Shown: piece after piece, positions 8,838-17,298 of the stretch | How positions within the stretch are numbered: position 1 is the stretch's first letter | How the letters are laid out: every line of letters starts with the position of its first letter | Source: JACQQW01 sp964520655 | GTDB lineage: Bacteria; Omnitrophota; Gorgyraeia; Zapsychrales; Fredricksoniimonadaceae | Length of the DNA: 64,000 nucleotides | Reading direction: 5' to 3' | Assembly: GCA_964520655.1 (NCBI GenBank) | Contig: CAZFNI010000004.1 | Coordinates: 62,001 to 126,000, forward strand | Program-made: the position numbers and the translations under genes | The notes under the pieces: model-generated | The model's input: the letters and a program-made list of their open reading frames with translations, nothing else | What the model was told of the DNA's origin: nothing | Databases searched by the model: none

Positions 8838-10109
8838 ATGAATTTAAGCGTGATCGGGGCACAATGGGGTGATGAAGGCAAGGGTAAGTTGATCGATATT
8901 CTGTCTGAAGATGTGGACATTACTGTCCGCTATCAGGGCGGTAACAATGCCGGTCATACCGTCATTGTTAAGGATAAAGAGTATATTTTTCATTTGATCC
9001 CATCGGCGATCTTGCGCCCCACCAAGACCTGTGTCATTGGCAACGGGGTAGTCATCGATCCTAAGGCTTTGTTGACGGAGATCGACGATCTGAAAAAACG
9101 CGGGCTGCCCATGACCAACAAGCAGTTAAAGATCGCGGCCAATGCCCACGTGGTCATGCCGTATCACAGGGTCATGGACCAATTAAGGGAAAGCAAGCGG
9201 GCCAATAAGATCGGTACTACGGGCAGAGGGATCGGACCGTGTTATTCCGATAAAGTAGGCCGTATGGGCGTGCGCATGGTGGACCTGCTTAATCCTAAAG
9301 TGCTTAAGGCTAAACTGGCGGACAACCTCAACGAGAAGAATGACATCTTTGTGAAGGTGTATGGATTTAAGAATTATGATTTCAGTGAGATCTATAAAGA
9401 ATACTTAAAGTATGGTCGTCGTTTAAAGCCGTATATCTGCGATACCGCCTTGTATCTCAATGAGGCCATTGAAAAACGGAAAAAAGTCCTCTTCGAAGGG
9501 GCCCAAGGGACATTTTTGGATATTGATTTCGGCACCTATCCGTTCGTGACATCCTCCAATGCTACCATCGGTGGAGTTTGTTCCGGGACAGGCGTTTCGC
9601 CCATGAAGATCGGGAAAGTCATTGCCGCGGTCAAGGCCTATACGACCCGCGTCGGGGAGGGCCCGTTCGTTACGGAATTTGACAGCAAACTTAACGAAAG
9701 TATCCGCAGCAAAGGCCATGAGTTCGGTGCTACCACCGGCCGGCCCCGCCGTTGCGGTTGGTTCGACGCGGTGCAGGTACGCTACGCGGTCGTCATTAAC
9801 GGTGTTTCGGAGTTGGCCATCATGAAGCTTGATGTCATGGATGAGCTTAAAGAGGTCAAGATCGCGACCGCCTACAAACATAAAGGCAAGGTTTTTAAGG
9901 ACTTTCCGCACGACTATGAAGCATTGACCCAGGCCAAACCTGTTTATGAGACCATGCCGGGTTGGCAGGCCGACACCCGCGCCATACGCCAATACAAAGA
10001 CCTGCCGGTCAACGCACGCAGGTATTTGGAAAGGCTTGAAGAGCTCTTAAAGGTCAAGATCAAGTATATTTCCGTCGGTTCCAAACGCGACGCGATCATT
10101 ATCCGTTAA
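8838..10109 (+). CDS. purA: adenylosuccinate synthetase
   Basis: Joins IMP and aspartate using GTP, the first step from IMP to AMP. The N-terminus NLSVIGAQWGDEGKGKL holds the GTP-binding P-loop and catalytic aspartate. GNNAGHT, TTGRGIGPCYSDK, the FEGAQGTFLDIDFGTYPFVTSS block and the C-terminal VGSKRD guanine-recognition motif are all present. Length is normal (about 423). I prefer the ATG at 8838 over the GTG at 8835, because a perfect AAGGAGG Shine-Dalgarno ends at 8833, too close for the GTG. Confidence 0.96.
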   Translation: MNLSVIGAQWGDEGKGKLIDILSEDVDITVRYQGGNNAGHTVIVKDKEYIFHLIPSAILRPTKTCVIGNGVVIDPKALLTEIDDLKKRGLPMTNKQLKIAANAHVVMPYHRVMDQLRESKRANKIGTTGRGIGPCYSDKVGRMGVRMVDLLNPKVLKAKLADNLNEKNDIFVKVYGFKNYDFSEIYKEYLKYGRRLKPYICDTALYLNEAIEKRKKVLFEGAQGTFLDIDFGTYPFVTSSNATIGGVCSGTGVSPMKIGKVIAAVKAYTTRVGEGPFVTEFDSKLNESIRSKGHEFGATTGRPRRCGWFDAVQVRYAVVINGVSELAIMKLDVMDELKEVKIATAYKHKGKVFKDFPHDYEALTQAKPVYETMPGWQADTRAIRQYKDLPVNARRYLERLEELLKVKIKYISVGSKRDAIIIR

Positions 10110-10110
10110 C

Positions 10111-10140
10111 TTGATTTTACCCCCATGGATAAGGCATACT
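10111..10140 (+). promoter_or_regulatory. candidate sigma70-type promoter upstream of giant protein 1
   Basis: TTGATT (10111-10116), an 18-base spacer, then CATACT (10135-10140), in the 55-base gap after purA. The match is fair, not strong. It would place transcription start about 20 bases before the ATG at 10165. Confidence 0.35.
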
Positions 10141-10164
10141 TTACCTAAGGGTTAGTATGCGTAT

Positions 10165-13100
10165 ATGTTAGGAAAAAAACATCCCATCTTTCATTTAATG
10201 CTGGCGGCGGTTCTGGCCATGGGTTTTGATCCCTCTCTGGTCTTGGCCGAAGAGCTTGTTGTTCCGGCAATGCCCAAGGCTGGGACGATGGTCTTTTTAA
10301 GTCCGGCGTTTCAACCGGCAACTGTCATGGGCATGACCATTTCTCCGAAGGATCCGTTTCAATTTGATTTTTTGATACAGCGGGGAGATGGGGTTTATGA
10401 TGAAACATCGAAACAGCAGGAATACCGCAAACTTATCAAATATTTTCTGGCCGCGTTAACGGTCCCCGACCATGATCAGTGGGTCAATCTTTCTCCCTAT
10501 GAACAAAACCGCATTATCGAAGAACCATTCGGCCGGACAGAAATGGGTCGGGACCTTTTGGCTCAAGATTATTTGCTCAAGCAGATCACTTCATCCTTGA
10601 TGTACCCCGGAGCAGGCCTGGGTCAGGCATTTTGGGACAGGGTCTATGCGCAGGCAGGCAGTGCTTTGGGCAAGAGGGATATACCGGTCAATGCTTTCCA
10701 TAAAGTATGGATCGTTCCCGACGATGTTGTTATCTACGAAAATCGTCAGGGCGCGGTCATTTTAAAGAGTCATTTGAAGATTATGCTTGAAGAAGATTAC
10801 TTATCTTCTCTGAAGCATAAAGCGGGTGACGCCCAAGCTCATTTTATTGCCCGCAGCCCCAGGGGGACAATGGCTTCATCTCCTGCTACCCCACGGGGGG
10901 ATGGGTGGGGCGAGGACAAGAAAATGAGTTTGGCGGCAGGACCCGCTCTTGCTAGCCAGGTTATGCGTGACATTATTCTCCCTGAACTTGAGAAAGAAGT
11001 GAATGAGGGCAAGAACTTCGCGCCGCTGCGCCAGATCGTCAGCGCGATGCTGATGGCCACCTGGTATAAAAAAGCGTTAAAAGGATCGCTGCTGGGTCAA
11101 GTTTACGCGGATAAAGGCAAAGTCGGCGGTGTATCCAGCGACCCAAAGAATATTGAAAAGATCTACGCACAATACCTGGATGCGTTTAAGAAGGGGGTCT
11201 TTAATCTGATCAAAGAGGATCAAGACCAGCTGACCCATCAGGTGATCCCCAGGAAATATTTTGCCGGCGGTTTCAGCCGTGACGAGGCGATGGTCACCTA
11301 TGTGGGAAGCGCTTCTGGTGATGAAGTGGACCTAGGGGATGGTAGAGAGCGTTTAATGGCGATTGCTGCGAGAAAACATGTGCGGCTTAGCGAAGTGTTG
11401 AGAGCCAGTCCGCGCATATTGCCAGAGCTGATCGTTGAGACGCTGCTGTATGGATTATTTTGGAAGGTCATCGATCGCGCGCGGGTGAATATGGATGAAT
11501 CGAGAGGCGGAGCCATGATCATTGTTGGTAAGCCAAAAGAGCCGGTTGTTGCGCCTTCTTCTTCGATCACGACATTGTCAGGTGACACGCGATCAAGATT
11601 CTCTCAGCTGGTTAATCTTAATATTGAAGAAGCGTTCCATACAACTGGGACAGGCAGTCTCCATGAGCTTTTAGGGGTCAAGTCAGAAGCGGCGATCGGT
11701 TATCCCGCACTCGAGGAGCTTGTCATTTTACCGAATAAGATAGTCGGGGGGTATAAGATCTCGGCACAACCTCAAGCCAATATTTTTCTAACGATCAATG
11801 ATGCGAAGTATGTATTTGCTTATAATGAACTTTCCACCGAGGATAAAAGGCAGTATGTGCTGTTCGCTGATGATCGGGAGATCGGCCGTTTCGATTTTTC
11901 TGTCCCGCTTGTCATCCGAAAAGACCTTATCCCGGCAGAACTTGTGCCGCTGTTGATCCAGGGGGATAGTCCTGTCCTTAAGGAACATCCTCAAAATAAG
12001 AAAGAGCTCTACGCGATATTGGATTTTGAAGGACTGATGAGGCTTATTTTAGAGAATGAAAAGTCTCTGATAAAGCTAAAAGAGCATATGCGTCTGCAGG
12101 ATGTGTCCTTTACAGATACCCGTGGCGTTGTGGTGAATTTAACGATCGCGGTGCGCAGGGGCAAAGACGGAGGCGCTGATCTGTATTTGTTCCCGCGCAA
12201 TGGAGAGAAATTGCCGCCTATTTGGCAGCTGGCTGTGCCGGCCTTCGATGCGGCGATGTCTGTTGATGGTGATGAGGTCACCCAGGCGATTCATGGACGT
12301 TTCGGCGAAATGATCTTAGAGTCTTTACGCTTGCCGGGCAAGGTGAATATCGGGGATCGTTCATACGAGGCTGTTGCTGGAGGGAAAGGGGTGCAGCTTA
12401 AGGGGCTCAACGATTCCCGGGAGATCCGTCCCATTCTCTCTTCGGATGCTCTGTTGAGATATGGTTTTGTAAAAAGAGCGGTCAATGCGCTGCAGGCCAA
12501 AGGTCTGGTGATCAAAGATGATGACAACAATATCGCGTTGGATCCGGATATTCAATTGCGAGATTTCAATGATGTTTTTAATGTGTCATTTACCCAGGAA
12601 GCCAGGCGGCTTAATTTGGATGCGGATGAGATCAGGGGGATGCTCCTTGGGACCATTGGTTATGTGCTCAAGGTCCAGGAACGTAATGTCCAGGGGTATT
12701 CCGGCGTATGTGTGGTCTTAAGCAAAGACGGTGTTTCGCTGCGCATCCTGACATTTGCCGGCAGTGAACCTGCGGTCTCTTTTTCCAGGACGAGACCTCC
12801 GCAGGAGATCATCGTTTCCCAGATGGCAGCAGGGCTGAAAGCCATTAAGGCCAGGGAAGGGCGGTACATCGGGGTTGTGAATTCAAAAGGCTCTGTGAGG
12901 TATTTTGATGAAAAAGAAGCGGAAGGTTTTGCGGATATTTATGCCGCCAGGATGATCATCCTCGAGAGAAACTTTAACTGGAAAGTTACGCGTGAACAGA
13001 TCATGAAAATGATCTTTAAGGGTGAGATCATCCCGTTCCAATTCACCGTTGCCAAAGACGGTTCTGTGGCATTTTCCAATGTGGGTAAACAGTCGATATT

Positions 13101-13419
13101 CTCTAAGAATGTGACAAGTATGGCGAAGGAGGGGGAGCTGCTGGCTGCTTTACTTAACCAGGATGCTGCGCAGGCCTCTAATGCGGATGATCTAGGGGGT
13201 ATTGACCTGGATCCCGCCCACTTTAATATGCGTATCAAGCGTGATGCCGAAGGGGTTGTTTTACCTGCGGCGCTGCAGGACTTGAAATATTTTGAGAATA
13301 TCCAGGGGCTGGTCCCTAATATTCTTGAGATCAAACCCGCCGAGGATGTTCCTATCCTTCGTGAGATCCAGCAAGAGATCAAGGTTGGCGTACAAACGCC
13401 TCATATCCCCGCGAACTGA
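10165..13419 (+). CDS. giant secreted protein 1: conserved N-terminal domain, unknown centre, GGID tail
   Basis: A 1084-residue protein of unknown function. An N-terminal signal peptide (about 1-28, FHLMLAAVLAMG...VLAEE) suggests export. Residues about 38-380 form a domain shared with the 57146-60745 protein; strongest blocks are SPYEQNRIIEEPFGRTEMG, LLAQDYLLKQITSSLMYP, VNAFHKVWIVPD, NFAPLRQIVSAMLMATWYKK and IPRKYFAGGF. Residues about 390-1000 have no counterpart in that protein and no motif I recognise. Residues about 1010-1065 (GGIDLDPAHFNMRIKRD ... GLVPNILEIKP) resemble the C-terminal tail of the second protein. A linker at residues 229-260 is encoded by a palindrome-centred repeat also present, inverted, in the second gene. 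No Shine-Dalgarno is visible before the ATG. I recall similar proteins from Omnitrophota genomes; function unknown. Confidence 0.85.
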   Translation: MLGKKHPIFHLMLAAVLAMGFDPSLVLAEELVVPAMPKAGTMVFLSPAFQPATVMGMTISPKDPFQFDFLIQRGDGVYDETSKQQEYRKLIKYFLAALTVPDHDQWVNLSPYEQNRIIEEPFGRTEMGRDLLAQDYLLKQITSSLMYPGAGLGQAFWDRVYAQAGSALGKRDIPVNAFHKVWIVPDDVVIYENRQGAVILKSHLKIMLEEDYLSSLKHKAGDAQAHFIARSPRGTMASSPATPRGDGWGEDKKMSLAAGPALASQVMRDIILPELEKEVNEGKNFAPLRQIVSAMLMATWYKKALKGSLLGQVYADKGKVGGVSSDPKNIEKIYAQYLDAFKKGVFNLIKEDQDQLTHQVIPRKYFAGGFSRDEAMVTYVGSASGDEVDLGDGRERLMAIAARKHVRLSEVLRASPRILPELIVETLLYGLFWKVIDRARVNMDESRGGAMIIVGKPKEPVVAPSSSITTLSGDTRSRFSQLVNLNIEEAFHTTGTGSLHELLGVKSEAAIGYPALEELVILPNKIVGGYKISAQPQANIFLTINDAKYVFAYNELSTEDKRQYVLFADDREIGRFDFSVPLVIRKDLIPAELVPLLIQGDSPVLKEHPQNKKELYAILDFEGLMRLILENEKSLIKLKEHMRLQDVSFTDTRGVVVNLTIAVRRGKDGGADLYLFPRNGEKLPPIWQLAVPAFDAAMSVDGDEVTQAIHGRFGEMILESLRLPGKVNIGDRSYEAVAGGKGVQLKGLNDSREIRPILSSDALLRYGFVKRAVNALQAKGLVIKDDDNNIALDPDIQLRDFNDVFNVSFTQEARRLNLDADEIRGMLLGTIGYVLKVQERNVQGYSGVCVVLSKDGVSLRILTFAGSEPAVSFSRTRPPQEIIVSQMAAGLKAIKAREGRYIGVVNSKGSVRYFDEKEAEGFADIYAARMIILERNFNWKVTREQIMKMIFKGEIIPFQFTVAKDGSVAFSNVGKQSIFSKNVTSMAKEGELLAALLNQDAAQASNADDLGGIDLDPAHFNMRIKRDAEGVVLPAALQDLKYFENIQGLVPNILEIKPAEDVPILREIQQEIKVGVQTPHIPAN
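10848..10945 (-). repeat. 98-bp palindrome-centred element, copy 1 (inside coding sequence)
   Basis: The reverse complement of these 98 bases aligns without gaps to 57768-57865, with about 70% identity overall by eye. The best-conserved parts are the two ends (CGGGTCCTGCCGCC and GCTGCGG) and a core of CCACCCATCCCCC followed by GTGGGGTAGC. The core forms a stem (CCCCAC / GTGGGG). It sits in the loop between the DYLSSLKH and DIILPELEKEVN blocks of giant protein 1 and is read through in frame. Confidence 0.8.
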
Positions 13420-13431
13420 CCCCCAATTTCC

Positions 13432-13460
13432 TTGACTTCCCTATTTGCTTATGATATTTT
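13432..13460 (+). promoter_or_regulatory. sigma70-type promoter for the OmpA-type lipoprotein operon
   Basis: TTGACT (13432-13437), a 17-base spacer and TATTTT (13455-13460), in the gap after giant protein 1. Start of transcription would fall near 13467, leaving a 40-base leader with a GGGAGG Shine-Dalgarno. Confidence 0.65.
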
Positions 13461-13506
13461 GATTTTCTAAATTTCGTTGGTTAACCCCATGGATAGGGAG
13501 GTTGTA

Positions 13507-14118
13507 ATGTTTTTTCGTAAGCTATGCAGTTTCTTGGTCATCGTAACGTTAGCTGCTGGTTTGACTGGCTGTACCGTCATCTTCCAAAAAGGCCGCCGCA
13601 CGGACATTGAAAAGATCTCGAAGTTAAAGAGTGATCTTTCTGAACTGGAACGGGCCAAGGAAGAATTAGAGAACCGTTTGAAGAATGAGATCAATGATAA
13701 GCAGGTCAAGGTGGATATGCAGGACAAGGGCCTGGTCATCACGTTCGTATCGGAAGTCTTGTTCGACTCCGGCCGTGCGATCCTGCGCAAGGATTCCGCT
13801 CCCAAGCTCGATAAAGTCGCGTCGGTGCTTAACACAACGGTTGCGGATCTCAATATCGGCATCGAAGGACATACTGATAATGAACCTATCAAGAAATCAG
13901 GTTGGAAATCCAATTGGGAATTGTCCACGGCCCGTGCTTTAAGCGTTCTGCATTTCTTAAGCGAGAAGAGCGTGACGGAAGCGCGCATGGCAGCGACCGG
14001 CTACGGCGAGTATAAACCTGTAGCGGATAACGCGACCCGCGACGGCCGTCAGAAGAACCGCCGCGTTGAGATCGTCATTTTACCAAAGACAGAGAAACAA
14101 AGGGCTCAAGAAGAATAA
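13507..14118 (+). CDS. OmpA/Pal-family outer-membrane lipoprotein
   Basis: A 203-residue lipoprotein that should anchor the outer membrane to peptidoglycan. The ATG at 13507 is preferred to an upstream in-frame start at 13477, because GGGAGG lies 6-11 bases before it and it yields a clean signal peptide ending in the lipobox LTGC (Cys22). Residues about 36-75 are a charged coiled coil. Residues about 85-195 are an OmpA-like domain: LFDSGRAILRKDSAPKLD, then IEGHTDNEP and TARALSVLHFL, TGYGEYKPVADN and GRQKNRRVEIVI, the peptidoglycan-binding pattern with Asp and Arg. It has its own promoter and is followed 23 bases later by a coiled-coil membrane protein. Confidence 0.92.
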   Translation: MFFRKLCSFLVIVTLAAGLTGCTVIFQKGRRTDIEKISKLKSDLSELERAKEELENRLKNEINDKQVKVDMQDKGLVITFVSEVLFDSGRAILRKDSAPKLDKVASVLNTTVADLNIGIEGHTDNEPIKKSGWKSNWELSTARALSVLHFLSEKSVTEARMAATGYGEYKPVADNATRDGRQKNRRVEIVILPKTEKQRAQEE

Positions 14119-14141
14119 ACTGATTCCTTACGGAGGCAGGC

Positions 14142-14585
14142 ATGAAGAATTCGTTGCTCATCGTTATCGCTTCAGTCGTAACAGTGGGAGCATTGCTCTT
14201 CGCGTTTTTCGCCTTTGAGAAACAGAACAAATTGGGCAAAAGTTTGGAAGAAGAGAAGTATGGTCGTCTGGTGGCCGAGGAAAGTTCCCAGAAAAGCGCT
14301 GCTAAACTCGCTGCTTTGGAAGTCCAGTTAAGGTCAGCAGAAGATAAGATGTCGAAGGTCAAGGATGTGCTGGATCAGGAAAAGGGTGTGAATTCCGATC
14401 TGAAAAGTCAGTATGAGAAATTGGAACAGGCAAAAACAGAACTGGAGAATAAGGTAAAGGAATTGGCCCAGCAGAAAGATGATGCTGATAAAAAGGCCCA
14501 GGAGCTAGCGGCCAAGATCGATGCTGCGGCGCTCACAGAGGCGGCAGCAATGCCTGCGGCGCCGGAGGCTGCGGCTGCTCCATAG
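14142..14585 (+). CDS. membrane-anchored coiled-coil protein, unknown
   Basis: A 147-residue protein with one N-terminal membrane span (about 5-25), a long heptad-rich charged helix (about 28-128, rich in Lys, Glu, Gln and Leu) and an Ala/Pro/Glu tail. There is no lipobox, so it is probably held in the inner membrane with the coiled coil in the periplasm. The strong GGAGG before the ATG and the position after the OmpA-type lipoprotein suggest co-expression and perhaps a joint envelope-spacing role. That role is inferred; no family is recognised. Confidence 0.75.
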   Translation: MKNSLLIVIASVVTVGALLFAFFAFEKQNKLGKSLEEEKYGRLVAEESSQKSAAKLAALEVQLRSAEDKMSKVKDVLDQEKGVNSDLKSQYEKLEQAKTELENKVKELAQQKDDADKKAQELAAKIDAAALTEAAAMPAAPEAAAAP

Positions 14586-14613
14586 GAGCTTTAAGGATAT
14601 CGTAATACTTATC

Positions 14614-14640
14614 AGGGGGAGAACATCCCCCTTTTTATTT
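14614..14640 (+). terminator. rho-independent terminator
   Basis: Perfect 6-bp stem GGGGGA (14615-14620) / TCCCCC (14626-14631) with a 5-base loop, directly followed by TTTTTATTT. It closes the OmpA-lipoprotein/coiled-coil unit before uppS. Confidence 0.88.
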
Positions 14641-14656
14641 GGTTTAAATAAAAAAT

Positions 14657-15367
14657 ATGGAAGAACGAATTCCTCAGCATGTCGCGATCATCATGGACGG
14701 TAACGGCCGTTGGGCCAAAGCGCGTCATTTGCCGAGGACCCAGGGGCATGCGGAAGGGGTTAAGCGGGTCGAAGAACTGATCATCCAGGCTCACAATATG
14801 GGGATCAAGATCTTGACATTATACGCTTTTTCAACGGAAAATTGGACACGACCTGCCGACGAGGTGAGCATGCTCATGCGGCTGTTTATCATGGTATTGT
14901 CCTCGCGTGTCAAAGATCTGGCTGATCAAGGCATTCGGCTGAATTTTATCGGACGCCGGCAGGGTATTCCTGCGGAGGTTTTAAAGGCGATCGACACGGC
15001 CATGGATAATACCAAACATAATCATGAGCTGGTGGTCAATATCGCGTTTAATTACGGCAGCCGCGCAGAGATCGTGGATGCGGTCAAATGCGTTGGGCAG
15101 GATCTGCTGGATAAAAAGATCGCGCTTGAGGATATTAACGAAGAGGCTATCGCGAAGTATTTATATACGGCCGGGCAGCCGGAAGTTGATCTCTTGATCC
15201 GGACCTCCGGAGAACAGCGCATCAGCAATTTTTTATTGTGGCAGATATCGTACGCGGAGTTTTATTTTACGCAAAAGTTTTGGCCGGAATTCAACGCGGC
15301 GGAATTTGAGACGGCCATCAAGGCGTTTTCTTCGAGGCATCGCCGTTATGGAGGCGTGTATGCCTAA
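14657..15367 (+). CDS. uppS: undecaprenyl diphosphate synthase (di-trans,poly-cis)
   Basis: Extends farnesyl diphosphate with eight isopentenyl units to make the lipid carrier for peptidoglycan and O-antigen. The 236-residue protein begins with the family motif VAIIMDGNGRWAKAR (catalytic Asp14), followed by GHAEGVKRVEEL, TLYAFSTENW, and the C-terminal DLLIRTSGEQRISNF and ISYAEFYF blocks. No clear Shine-Dalgarno precedes the ATG. It begins a set with cdsA, dxr and rseP, the usual bacterial order for isoprenoid, phospholipid and envelope genes. Confidence 0.95.
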   Translation: MEERIPQHVAIIMDGNGRWAKARHLPRTQGHAEGVKRVEELIIQAHNMGIKILTLYAFSTENWTRPADEVSMLMRLFIMVLSSRVKDLADQGIRLNFIGRRQGIPAEVLKAIDTAMDNTKHNHELVVNIAFNYGSRAEIVDAVKCVGQDLLDKKIALEDINEEAIAKYLYTAGQPEVDLLIRTSGEQRISNFLLWQISYAEFYFTQKFWPEFNAAEFETAIKAFSSRHRRYGGVYA

Positions 15368-16184
15368 AAATCGCATATTGTCCGCCATTTTCATGACCGC
15401 TGTTACCGTGTTCGCGGTCATCAATGAATGGATGTTCATTGCGGTAGTCTGTTTTCTGACGGTGGGCGGCCTATACGAATTTTTTTACATGGTGAAGAAA
15501 AAAGATGTCCCGATCTATAGTTATGTCGGGATCTTTATTGGTCTGCTTATTCCTTTGTCGATCTTTACGCGTTTTGAGTTGACCAAGAATTGGGAATTGC
15601 TGTTTATCGTCGTTGGTTTTTTACTGATCCTTTTTATGCAGTTTTCCCGTAAGGACAATAAGCATGCGATACTGGGATTATCCACGACATTGTTCGGTGT
15701 TCTGTATGTAGCCTGGTTCTTTAGTTTTTTAGTCAAGATCCGCTTGCTTTTGCCGGGTGTTGAAGGGGTAAAGCTTCTAGCATTTATCCTGCTGGTCACT
15801 AAATCCGGGGATATTGGGGCTTATTTGGTTGGAAGCAAGTTCGGCCGGACGCCGCTTTTGCCCGTCGTCAGTCCAAATAAGTCAGTCGAGGGAGGGGCCG
15901 GGGCATTGATATTTAGCATGGGGATAGCGGTTTTGTGTCAATCTTTTCTGCCCCAGTCGATCAATTTCCCAGCCTGGCAGATCGTGTTCATGGGAGCCTT
16001 CTTTGGCGCCTTGGGGCAGCTGGGAGACCTTTCTGAATCTCTGATCAAGCGAGATTGCGGGGTCAAGGATTCCGGGAAATTGATGCCAGGCCTAGGCGGT
16101 ATCCTGGACATGATCGACAGTTTGCTGTTTGCCGCGCCGGCATTTTATTTGTATATCAGTTCATCATTGAAAAGTTTACCGTAA
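15360..16184 (+). CDS. cdsA: phosphatidate cytidylyltransferase
   Basis: Makes CDP-diacylglycerol, the precursor of all phospholipids, in the inner membrane. I start it at the ATG at 15360 (GGAGG seven bases upstream, overlapping the uppS stop), not at in-frame start codons inside uppS. This gives 274 residues with about seven to eight hydrophobic spans. The signature at the C-terminus is clear: GDLSESLIKRDCGVKDSGK, followed by LMPGLGGILDMIDSL. The signature usually reads PGHGG; here it is PGLGG. Confidence 0.93.
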   Translation: MPKNRILSAIFMTAVTVFAVINEWMFIAVVCFLTVGGLYEFFYMVKKKDVPIYSYVGIFIGLLIPLSIFTRFELTKNWELLFIVVGFLLILFMQFSRKDNKHAILGLSTTLFGVLYVAWFFSFLVKIRLLLPGVEGVKLLAFILLVTKSGDIGAYLVGSKFGRTPLLPVVSPNKSVEGGAGALIFSMGIAVLCQSFLPQSINFPAWQIVFMGAFFGALGQLGDLSESLIKRDCGVKDSGKLMPGLGGILDMIDSLLFAAPAFYLYISSSLKSLP

Positions 16185-16191
16185 ATTAAGC

Positions 16192-17298
16192 ATGCGCAAG
16201 AAGAATATCGCGATTTTGGGGTCTACCGGTTCGATCGGGATCAATACGCTTAATGTGGTTGACCGTTTCAGGGACCGTTTTAATGTGGTTGCCTTAAGCG
16301 CTTTTTCGAATAAAGCCCTTTTGGAGCAGCAGCAAGCGAAGTATAAACCCAAACATGTCGCGTTAGGGGCGGACAATGCCGGGGCCTTGGTCGAGTTCGC
16401 GTCTTTAAAAGAGGTCGACATTGTCGTTCTGGCATTGCGCGGGGCAGGGGCATTGGCGCCGTTTTTAGCGGCGGCGAAGGCGGGCAAGGTTATTGCGCCT
16501 GCCAATAAAGAAGCATTGGTGATCGCCGGTGACCTGCTCATGGAAACAGCGCGCCGCCATAAAGCCGTGATCATCCCGGTCGACAGCGAGCAAAGCGCTA
16601 TATTCCAGTGCATTGACGGGCAGAGAGCGCCTGTCCATAAAGTCCATTTGACCGCCTCCGGCGGTCCGCTGCGGACGGTGGCCGCAAAGGATTTCAAGGA
16701 TGTGACCGTCGACGATATTCTGAGGCATCCGCGATGGAAGATGGGCGCTAAGATCACGGTTGATTCAGCGACGCTCTTTAACAAGGGATTTGAGTTCATC
16801 GAGGCTCAGCGCCTGTTCCATTTGAATCATGACCAGATCGAAGTGGTCGTCCATCCGCAGGCCATCATCCACTCGATGGTGGAGTTTGAGGATGGTTCGG
16901 TCCTGGCACAGCTGGGGGTCACGGACATGCGTTTGCCGATTCAGTACGCGCTGACTTACCCTGATCGCTGGCCGACGGGGATCAAGAGGCTTGATTTTGC
17001 CGAATTAAAGACCCTGGATTTCCATCGGCCGGATTTCAAGAAGTTCCCGGCATTGCAGTTATGTATGGATGTGGCGAAGGTTTCAGGGACAGCTGCCAGT
17101 GTTTTAAATGCGGCGGATGAAGAGGCGGTTGAGGCGTTCCTTAAGGGCGAGATCGCCTTTAATTCGATCTATAAAGTGGTTGAAAAAGTAGTGTCGCAGC
17201 ATAAAATAATACGTCAGCCGGACTTAAAAGAGATCATTGCCGCGGATGTGTGGGCGCGGGAAGAATCCCGGCATTATTTAACAAAGGTGAAGATATGA
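16192..17298 (+). CDS. dxr: 1-deoxy-D-xylulose-5-phosphate reductoisomerase
   Basis: Second enzyme of the MEP isoprenoid pathway, converting DXP to MEP with NADPH. The N-terminus KNIAILGSTGSIGINTLNVV is the NADPH-binding loop. The metal and substrate sites PVDSEQSAIFQ, LTASGGP and HPRWKMGAKITVDSATLFNKGFE (split here as HPRWKMGAK and VDSATLFNKG) are intact. Length 368 is slightly short against E. coli but complete. Its stop overlaps the rseP start (ATGA). Confidence 0.96.
   Translation: MRKKNIAILGSTGSIGINTLNVVDRFRDRFNVVALSAFSNKALLEQQQAKYKPKHVALGADNAGALVEFASLKEVDIVVLALRGAGALAPFLAAAKAGKVIAPANKEALVIAGDLLMETARRHKAVIIPVDSEQSAIFQCIDGQRAPVHKVHLTASGGPLRTVAAKDFKDVTVDDILRHPRWKMGAKITVDSATLFNKGFEFIEAQRLFHLNHDQIEVVVHPQAIIHSMVEFEDGSVLAQLGVTDMRLPIQYALTYPDRWPTGIKRLDFAELKTLDFHRPDFKKFPALQLCMDVAKVSGTAASVLNAADEEAVEAFLKGEIAFNSIYKVVEKVVSQHKIIRQPDLKEIIAADVWAREESRHYLTKVKI

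Noticed and set aside
9423..9992. 189-codon minus-strand frame inside purA
   Set aside because: Complete overlap with a highly conserved gene and no family resemblance.
10119..13498. CCCCATGGATA word upstream of giant protein 1 and again upstream of the OmpA-type lipoprotein
   Set aside because: An 11-base repeat is expected many times by chance in 64 kb, and the flanks do not match.
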